From an uncultured Clostridia bacterium (lineage in GTDB: Bacteria; Bacillota; Clostridia; TANB77; CAG-508): DNA of 64,000 nucleotides. The notes below the pieces were generated by a model. The model ran no database searches and was not told the origin of the DNA. It worked only from the letters and a program-made list of their open reading frames with translations. The position numbers and the translations under genes were made by a program. The DNA lies in the NCBI GenBank assembly GCA_948934525.1, contig CAQZSK010000003.1:62001-126000 (forward strand), given 5' to 3'. Of this stretch, positions 11,268 to 19,800 are shown piece after piece; the stretch's first letter is position 1; the number at the start of each line of letters is the position of its first letter.

Positions 11268-11301
11268 AAAAAGCACTTTCTCCTTAGAAAGTGCTTTTTT
11301 T
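11268..11301 (-). terminator. Bidirectional intrinsic terminator after the Rpn-type nuclease gene
   Basis: A perfect 14-bp stem (AAAAAGCACTTTCT / AGAAAGTGCTTTTT) with a CCTT loop is flanked by T-runs on both strands. On the minus strand it ends transcription of the nuclease gene at 11454-12368 before the RCC1 promoter. Confidence 0.8.
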
Positions 11302-11417
11302 GACATTTTATTTACTTTTGTGTTACAAACCATAACCCTTTTTTGTGTTTTGCTAGGGAATACTAGGTTTGTGATTTTTGCTTTTTTATATTCCCGTAGA
11401 AGATAATTATTGCAATT

Positions 11418-11457
11418 GTTACAAATTCTTAAAGCTTTGCTTTTTAGAATTTGTTAA
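11418..11457. repeat. Intergenic hairpin repeat copy
   Basis: ACAAATTCT and AGAATTTGT bracket AAAGC/GCTTT, giving a long hairpin bounded by GTTA and TTAAC. It overlaps the stop codon of the nuclease gene. There is no T-run on the minus-strand side, so it is not a plain terminator. Confidence 0.6.
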
Positions 11458-12368
11458 CATTGCTTTTTTAATTCTTCTAATTCTTCCTTACTCAAACCTG
11501 TTATTTTCATAATAGTTTCTTCTGCTATATTTTCGTCTAACATCTTTTTAGCATTTTGTAAATTAGTTTCTTTTTGGGCCTTTTCTCTTAAATATGCCAT
11601 TGCATCATTATAGTCCCATTCTGCTTTTTCTCTATATTCACGCATTACTTTTTCGTCATCACTAAATCCTAGTTTATCTAGCAATTCTACTACTTTTTTT
11701 ACTTCTTCATTTTCTTCTGATACCATTTTTATTTTTTCCTCCTTTCCACCTGCTAATAGCCATAACCACTGTTCTAATTTGGTTTTTCCTGCTGGATTTT
11801 TCTTTATGAACTTGGGAAGTTCTATAAAATGCATTTCAAATACATCTGTTGCTATTTTATCTTCTTGCTCATACCCCATATCTACATACTTTTCTTGCAA
11901 TGTTTCGTCAAATTTCATTCTTGCAATGGAATGATATGAATTTCTTTTAAAATATTCAAAGTTCAATAAATTAATGACTATTCCCTTTTTTACACTTTCG
12001 TATCTTTCTCCTGTTTTTAGTTGCTCTGCCACTATTTTTGACAGATACACACTACTTCTTTTCCCTATGTTGTGTTCGTTTCTTATTTGCATTTCTACGT
12101 CTATGATTTCGCTTCCATCTACTTCTACCTTTAGGTCTAATATTCCCATTCTTTCGTCAAAAAAGCTTTTAGGAATTTCTGGATTTTTTACAATTACTTT
12201 ATTGATTTTCTTATCCAATATGGCTTCTAAAAAATCCTTTAACATAGAATTGTTTTCGTCTTTAGCAAATACTCTTTTGAACACATAGTCTGATGTAAGG
12301 GACGGTCTTTTTGGTAACAAATTCCTTTCCTCTTGTCTCATTTGCTCCTGGTTGATTTTTTGCATCAT
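11454..12368 (-). CDS. Rpn-family PD-(D/E)XK nuclease / putative transposase
   Basis: 304 residues. The N-terminal SDYVFKRVFAKDEN, the central GILDLKVEVDG followed by IDVEMQIRNE (D78, E92 and Q94 as candidate D/E-x-Q catalytic residues), and the C-terminal GLSKEELEELKK are characteristic of the PDDEXK_2 / recombination-promoting nuclease group. These DNA endonucleases are often annotated as transposases and are thought to promote recA-independent recombination or mobility. The start is the first of two tandem ATGs, behind GAGAGG. The gene is monocistronic, ended by the hairpin at 11268-11301. A housekeeping repair role versus a selfish-element role cannot be told from sequence. Confidence 0.85.
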   Translation of the reverse strand: MMQKINQEQMRQEERNLLPKRPSLTSDYVFKRVFAKDENNSMLKDFLEAILDKKINKVIVKNPEIPKSFFDERMGILDLKVEVDGSEIIDVEMQIRNEHNIGKRSSVYLSKIVAEQLKTGERYESVKKGIVINLLNFEYFKRNSYHSIARMKFDETLQEKYVDMGYEQEDKIATDVFEMHFIELPKFIKKNPAGKTKLEQWLWLLAGGKEEKIKMVSEENEEVKKVVELLDKLGFSDDEKVMREYREKAEWDYNDAMAYLREKAQKETNLQNAKKMLDENIAEETIMKITGLSKEELEELKKQC

Positions 12369-12688
12369 CTTTGTTCCTCTCTATTTTACCAAATAATTTA
12401 CCACTTTTTCAATCATTTGGTAAAAATTTAATAAATTTTATATTCTAGCTTGCTCTATCATGGATTTTTAAGAAAATGTCTAGTAAAACTGAAGTTGCTT
12501 GATAAAAAATAAATAGAATAAATTATTTTTTGATAGAAATAAAATGGAAGAATATAATTATTTAATTATATGCACTCTTCCGACATAACACAAGAAAAAT
12601 CGTCATACTTTTTTCGACATTTTTCGTAGTTTGCCTTGCTTCCTAGAATAAAAAACAAGATATGCTTATATTGCATATCTTTGATAAC
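12369..12688. other. Intergenic region without a recognisable gene
   Basis: 320 bases. It contains a bulged inverted repeat near 12545-12580 (GGAAGA, ATATAATTA / TAATTATAT, TCTTCC) of unknown role and the terminator described at 12647-12682. I see no open frame with a ribosome site. Confidence 0.6.
12647..12682 (-). terminator. Intrinsic terminator after the PepSY-like protein gene
   Basis: On the minus strand AAGATATGC / GCATATCTT form a 9-bp stem with a 7-base loop, followed by TTGTTTTTTATT. It lies directly downstream of the stop codon at 12689. Confidence 0.75.
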
Positions 12689-13165
12689 TTATTGTACTGG
12701 CACACTATTAATTCTAGTAATTTTTCCGCCATTTTTCTTGATTTCTATCGTATTTTCTTTTGATGATATATAATAATAATATTCATTTGCTCTTGAAAAT
12801 TCTAATACTTCTAAATCTTTTTCTTTTATCCATTTCTCGTCTAATTCTTTAAATTGTTTTACTGCTAATTTTCTAGCTTCTTGCTGCGTAATTTCATTTG
12901 CACTATTTCCATTTTCAACTACCTTTACATCTTCTTTTTGGGTCACTTGATTATTTGCAGTAGGTTTTGTTTGATTTTCTGTTTGTAATTGATTTTGATC
13001 CTTTTCTTGATTTTGCACTTGTGTTTGCTCTTTTGCTTTTCCTACTACCATTTGTTCAACATCTTCTGAAAATAGCATATGTACTGATACAGCAATTAGC
13101 AAAAGGCATAAGATAATAAGCAAACTATGTGTACTAATTAATCTTCTAGATTTTCTTCTTCCCAT
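12689..13165 (-). CDS. Small membrane-anchored protein with PepSY-like C-terminal domain
   Basis: 158 residues. A basic start (MGRRKSRRL) precedes one hydrophobic helix at about residues 14-33. A Gln/Lys/Asn-rich linker follows at about 40-90. A C-terminal segment starts ITQQEARKLAVKQF and ends with an NTIEIKKNGGKITRINS-type strand pair. That last part resembles PepSY domains, which sit outside the membrane and often modulate peptidases or wall enzymes. The start is supported by AGAGGAG nine bases upstream. The domain call is by pattern only. The gene stands alone between a terminator and a long non-coding stretch. Confidence 0.6.
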   Translation of the reverse strand: MGRRKSRRLISTHSLLIILCLLLIAVSVHMLFSEDVEQMVVGKAKEQTQVQNQEKDQNQLQTENQTKPTANNQVTQKEDVKVVENGNSANEITQQEARKLAVKQFKELDEKWIKEKDLEVLEFSRANEYYYYISSKENTIEIKKNGGKITRINSVPVQ

Positions 13166-13851
13166 AGATTCATTCTCCTCTTTGGTTTGTTTTTTCTTTA
13201 TTTTACCATTGCATTTTCAAATTGTAAATGCTTTTTCAAAAAAAGACAACGACAAATAGACTGTCACATAGGGCAGTCAAAATATAGACTATTCTTAATA
13301 ATCTGTTTTTTGCGACACGACTAATAAACCTTCTTGTGAGGTTTAAAAAATCTTAGTGTCTTTTCTATTATCTTTTTTTAATTTTCTGAGTTCTAGGAAA
13401 GTGCTTCTAGCACTTGACGTAGATATCTTGGCTGTATGAACGTAAGTGAATTACAGCTAAGTTATACTTTAGTAAATCAGTTATGCGAAATGTTACAAAT
13501 TCTTAATAACCTGTTATTTAGAATTTGTTAATTCGTATTTCTTTTTCATTTCTCCAGCTATCCGTTTGCTGGAATATTCTAAACATTCTAATACTTTTAG
13601 TTCATTTAATATATTAGCATAAGTTGTCTACAAAACTCCCTCTATCTCTGCCCTGCGCGCTTAGGTCAGGGATTTAGAAGTTTTGTATGCGCGCTTGACA
13701 ACTTTGCTTATTTACTTTTCACTGTACAGCTTACTATACAATTCATTTACGTTTCCTTGTATGAATTTTGAGCTCTTATTTTCGCTTTTAAGCGTTTTTT
13801 ACTTACATATCCATATAAGTTGTAGTTAATGGGGTTAACTCATCTTATATC
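13166..13851. other. Long intergenic region downstream of the Big_3 protein gene
   Basis: About 690 bases with no convincing gene. It contains one copy of the hairpin repeat (13490-13531) and a GC-rich island near 13655-13695 with GCGCGC motifs. A minus-strand open stretch of about 40 codons ends within the hairpin repeat but has no start or ribosome site. It may be a decayed gene. Confidence 0.6.
13490..13531. repeat. Intergenic hairpin repeat copy
   Basis: ACAAATTCTTAATAAC and GTTATTTAGAATTTGT form a nearly perfect inverted repeat bounded by GTT and TAA. Arms and bounds match the copy at 11418-11457, while the loop-proximal bases differ. Confidence 0.6.
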
Positions 13852-16800
13852 TTATTCTAAGGTGATATCTACTGGTTCACCTAGATATTTAACTTTAACT
13901 TTAACAATTTCGCCTCTATGCTTAATTTCGATTTCTTCTTCATCCAATTTGTCTGAAATAGAATCATTTAAGCAAATCATAACTTTATTATGATAGTTTT
14001 CTCCATCTAAGTATTGATCAATGTTAATTGTTAAATCATTTCTGCTTAATTTTTCAGTTCCAGCTAATACGAATTCTCCGTCTTCTTCTACGTAAATCTT
14101 AATGTTACGACGTCTCATGACAACTAAGATAAGTAGTAATAAGATTCCTAATCCTCCAGTAATAGCTGCTATAGTTTTCTTATCAAAGCCATTATTCTCA
14201 TCCTTTTCACCTAATACAATAGTTGGTTTTTCTGGTGCTGGAATAGGTGTTGGTGTTGGCTCTGGTACTAGATCTACTGGTTCTTCTGGTTCTTGTACTG
14301 GTTCTTGTGGTGCAACTGGTCTTACTGGTGTGGTTTGTTCTTGTGCATTTACGACTACTACAAATTGTGTTTTCATTCCTTCATAAGTTACTGTAATTAC
14401 CTGGTTTCCAGATTTTCTAGGGTTAAATCCTGATACCATTTTGTTTGTAACTTTAACTACGATAGTTCCACTTGATTTTACAACATTAATTGTTGCTCCA
14501 GTTACATCTAATTTTTCTCTATATTCATACTCTACCTTATTTGGTAATTCATTCATAGAGATACCTTTTACTTTATCTTCTACAATTACTTGGAATTCTC
14601 CTTGTAATCCTTGATATTCAACCACTATGGTTTGTTTTCCAACTTGTTCATTATTGAATATAGATATCATAGAAGCTGTTAATGGGGTTTGCTCTACTAC
14701 TTTACCACTTGCCATTAGGATACCTACGGTTCCTCCTGTTAAGTCTAAATCTTCTCCATATTCATATTTTGTTTTTGTTGGTGCTTTTACTTGTAATTTA
14801 CTAATAAAGTCTTTTACATTTACGATAAATTCTTGTGTACATCCTTCATAAGTTACTGTAATTGTTTGGTCACCTAAGATATTTGGGGAATATCCTGATA
14901 CCATATCTTTTGTCATTGGTATTGGTGAGGTTTGTCCACTTTCTTTAATAAGTGCAATAGTTCCTCCTGTTAAGTTTAATTCTTCACCATATCGGTATTC
15001 TAGCATATCTGGTAATGTTACTAGAATCATTCCTTTTACACCATCCATTACGCTAACACCAAATGTTTTTGTAAATCCTTCATAGGTTACTGTAATTGTT
15101 TTAGCTCCTTCTGTGCTTGAATCAAATCCTGTAATCATGCTAGTAGTCATATCTACTGGGGTAGTAGCTATTCCACTTGCCATTACTAATTTAACGGTTG
15201 CACCTGTTAGGTCTAATTCTTCACCTAATGCGTAGATTTCTTTATTTGGTCTTGTAATTTCTATGTCTATTGCATAATCTTCAACTTCTACTGTATAGTT
15301 TGTTGTCGCCTCTTTGTAAGTAACAGTTAAAGTTTGTTGTCCTAATTGGTTAGGATTAAATCCTGTTACCATGTTAGTATCTAAATTAATTGTTTCTGTT
15401 TTTCCACTTGATCTTGTAACTAATATGGTTCCTCCATTAATATCTAATGGTTCTCCATATTTGTAATTTTGTTTTGGTGTATCTACCATTGCAATAGTTT
15501 GAACATTGTCTACTACTGTAACGGCAAAACTTGCTTGTTCTCCTGCATATTCTACGGTAATGGTTTGTGCACCTTCTTTGTTTGGATCATAGGTACCTAA
15601 AGTTACTTGGGTAGTGTCACTTAAATCCACTGGGGTGGTAGCTGCTCCACTTGCCATTACTTTTTGTACAGTTCCTCCTGTTAAATCTAGTGCTTCACCA
15701 TATTCGTATTCTGTTTTGGTTGGTGGTGTAAGTACAATTCCTGTCATATAGTCTTTTACATTTACCTGATATTCTACTGTAAATCCACCATATTCAATAG
15801 TTACTGTTTGTTCTGCTATATTTTGTGGGTCAAATGTAGAAGTTATCATATCCATAGTTAATGGAATTGTTACATTTCCACTTGGTCTTGTGATTTCTAA
15901 TTCTCCTCCACTAATATCTAATGGTTCACCATATAGATAATCTGTTTTTGGAGTTGTTTTTAAGGTTACACTACTTACATCATCTTTTACATTAATGTTG
16001 TAGCTTGTGTTTTGTGTAATTCCGTTTTCTGTGTATTGTACTTGAATCGCTAAGTCTTTGTGTTCTGCTGTTGAATCAAATCCACTTGTCATACTTTCTG
16101 TAAGTGCTATTGTTTCATTTCCAACGGCTCTTTCGATAAGTACTTCTCCTCCTGTAACTTCAATCGTATCTCCAATGTTGTATTCTGTTTTTGGTTCTTT
16201 ATACATACTAATTGATTTTACATCATTGATAATTTCAATTGGATATTCTACTTCTGTTGCAGTAACACCATCTTTGTTATAGTTTAATTTTAATACTTTA
16301 CTTATCTTATGGTTATTTGCTTTGTATTCATCTTCTGTTGCGGTCATAGTATATGGGGTTCCATCATCATTTGTGATGGTTACATCTGACCAATTTCCTA
16401 ATGTTGTATCTCCATTTGCATAAGTGAAAGTAATAGTTCCTTCTGCTAAACTTTCGCTGTCTTTATATGTTGTGTTAGTAGGTGCAGTAATAACTGCTCC
16501 TGTGATTCCATTTGGTGTTTTTACTGTTATAGTTGCTGAGAAAGTTTCTCCATTTGTAGCGCTTTGGCTATCATTATCTGTATAAGTAATTGTGATATCC
16601 CTATCACCTAAATCGGTTTTGTTGTATCCTGTTACCATACTTTCAGTAGGTACTTCTGGGTTCAAAGCTCCTGCTTTTGCATAGTTAACTGTGTACATAA
16701 TATTTTTATTTGTAATTAAATCTGCTAATTCTTGATTGTAAGTTCCGTCTACTTCTGTTGGTGTTACTGTAATTCCTGTTACATAGTCTTTGACTGTAAC

Positions 16801-19800
16801 TGTATAAGTTGTTGTTTTTCCTCCATAAGTAACGGTTAAAGTTTGTTCTCCTAAGGTTTGTGGATCAAATGTAGATGTTATCATCGCATTTGTGATATCT
16901 ACTGTTTTGGTTTCTCCACTCGCTCTTGTAATGGTTAAAGTTCCTCCTGTTGTATCTAGTGGCTCATTGTACTTATAGTTTGTTTTTGGTGTATTACCCA
17001 TTGTAATACTAGATACTGTATCTGTTACAGTTGCAGTATAACTCGTTGTTGGGGCAGGAGTTACACCGTTTTCTGTATATGTTACAGTAATGGTTAATGA
17101 ATTGTCTGGATATTCTTGACTACTGTCAAATCCACTGGTCATTTCTTTTGTAATTGCTATTGCCTCTGAACCAACTGCTCTTGTTACCATGATTTCTCCA
17201 CCTGTAACATCAATTGGATCATTAACACTATAGTTTTGTTTAGGATATGCATACATTGCAATAGATTTAATATCATTGATAATTTCAATTGGATATTCTA
17301 CTTCTGTTGCTGTTATGCCATCTTTGCTATAGTTAAGTTTTAATGTTTTGCTTATCTTATGGTTACTTGCTTTATATTCGTCCTCTGTTGGGGTCATATT
17401 AACATTGCTTCCATCTGCTTCAGTAATAGTAACATCTGCCCAATCTCCTGTAGTTTCAGTTCCATCTGCATTAATTAAAGTAAGTGTACCTGCCTCTAAG
17501 CTTTCTCCATGTTTGTATTTTGCATTTGTTGGTTTTGTAATTCTTGCACCTGTTACACCATTAGATAGTGTTACAGTTAAGTTTGCTGTAAAGCTTTCAT
17601 CTTTACTTCCGCTATTGGTGTCTGTATCTACATAAGTTACTGTTAAGTTTTGTGTTTGTATGCTTGTTGGAGTATATCCACTTACCATAGCTTCTGTTAA
17701 GTTTTGTTCTGGTTGTGCTCCTGCCACCTTGTAAGTTACTTGATATTTTACGTTCTGGATTAGGTCTGCTAAGCTAGTATTATATGTTCCATTTAAGTTG
17801 TCTGGGTTTACCGTAATCCCTGTTACGTAATCTTTGACATTTACTTCATAGGTTGCAGTTTGTCCTCCATAAGTAATGGTTAGGGTCTGTTTTCCTAATT
17901 GTTGTGGGTTATATCCACTTACCATAGCATTTGTCATGGTAATTTCTTCTTTATCACCACTTGCTCTTGTTAATTCTAATTTTCCTGCTGTCGCATCTAG
18001 TGGTTCATCATATTTATAGTCTTGTTTTGGTAGTTTTGTGATTTTGATACTTGCTACTGTATCTGTTACAGTTGCTTTGTAACTCGTTGTTGGGGCAGGA
18101 GTTACATTGTTTTCTGTATATGTTACAGTAATAGTTAAAGAATTGTTTAAATATTCTTTACTACTATCAAATCCACTTGTCATTTCTTTTGTAATTGCAA
18201 TTGCCTCTGAACCAACTGCTCTTGTTACCATGATTTCTCCACCTGTAACATCAATTGGATCATTAACACTATAATTTTGTTTTGGTACTTGATACATCGC
18301 AATTGATTTTACATCATTGATAATTTCAATTGGATATTCTACTTCTGTTGCTGTCACACCGTCTTTGGTGTAATTTAGTTTTAAGGTTTTACTTATCTTA
18401 TGTGGTGTACTACTTGCTTTGTACTCCGCCTCTGTTGGGGTTGGAAGCGTTGTAATAGCTGTTCCACCATCTGTAATTGTTACATCTGACCAATTTCCTT
18501 GGCTTGTTGTTCCATCTGCATAAGTTAGTGTAACTGTTCCTGCTTTTAATGGTTCCCCATGTTTATAGGTTCCATCTGTTGGAGCCACAATTGTTGCTCC
18601 TGTTACCACATTTGGCGTGGTTACTTTTATAGTTGCTGTGAACGTATCACCATTTGTAGCACTTTGGTTGTCATTATCTGTATAAGTAATGGTAATGTTT
18701 CTAGCATTTAAGTCTGTTTTGTTGTATCCTGTTACCATGTTTACAGTAGGTGCTACTGGTTGCAAAGCTCCTGCTTTTGCATAGTTAACTGTGTACATAA
18801 TGTTCTTATTGGTAATTAAATCTGCTAATTCTTGGTTGTAAGTTCCATCTACTTCTGTTGGACTTACTGTAATTCCTGTTACATAATCTTTGACTGTAAC
18901 TGTATAAGTTGTTGTTTGTCCTCCATAAGTAACGGTTAAGGTCTGCTCTGCTATATTCTGTGGATCAAAGGTAGAGGTTATCATAGCATTTGTCATATCT
19001 ACTGACACTTTTTGTCCACTTGATCTTGTAATTTCTAATTTTCCTGCTGTGGCATCTAGTGGTTCATTGTATTTATAGTCTTGTTTTGGTAATTTTGTGA
19101 TTTTGATACTTGCTACTGTATCTGTTACAGTTGCTTTGTAACTCGTTGTTGGGGCAGGAGTTACATTGTTTTCTGTATATGTTACAGTAATAGTTAAAGA
19201 ATTGTTTAAATATTCTTTACTACTATCAAATCCACTTGTCATTTCTTTTGTAATTGCAATTGCCTCTGAACCAACTGCTCTTGTTACCATGATTTCTCCA
19301 CCTGTAACATCAATTGGATCATTAACACTATAATTTTGTTTTGGTACTTGATACATCGCAATTGATTTTACATTATTGATAATTTCAATTGGATAACTTA
19401 CTTCTGTTGCTGTCACACCATCTTTGCTGTAATTTAGTTTTAAGGTTTTACTTATCTTATGTGGTGTACTACTTGCTTTATACTCCGCTTCTGTTGGAGT
19501 TGGAAGCGCTGTAATATCCGTTCCACCATCTGTAATTGTTACATCTGACCAATTTCCTTGACTTGTTGTTCCATCTGCATAAGTTAATGTAACTTTTCCT
19601 GCTACTAAACTTTCTCCATGTTTATATGTTGTTTTAGTTGGAGCTGTTATGGTTACTCCTGTAACTGAATTTTCTACTGTATAGCTATACTTAGCTGTTT
19701 TGGTTACACCATTTTCGGTATATGTTACAGTAGCTTGTCTTGTTCCTACTGTATCTGTGTTAAGTCCTGTTATCATACTATCTGTAATTGGAAGTGTACT

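Noticed and set aside
13561..13640. Minus-strand frame of about 40 codons ending at the hairpin repeat, with one CGG
   Set aside because: No start codon or ribosome site, a stop shortly upstream, and neither Arg nor CGGN reading gives a recognisable protein. Treated as non-coding or decayed.
18021..19404. CRISPR-like or mobile repeat
   Set aside because: The repeats are long coding modules in phase with the protein, with no spacers.
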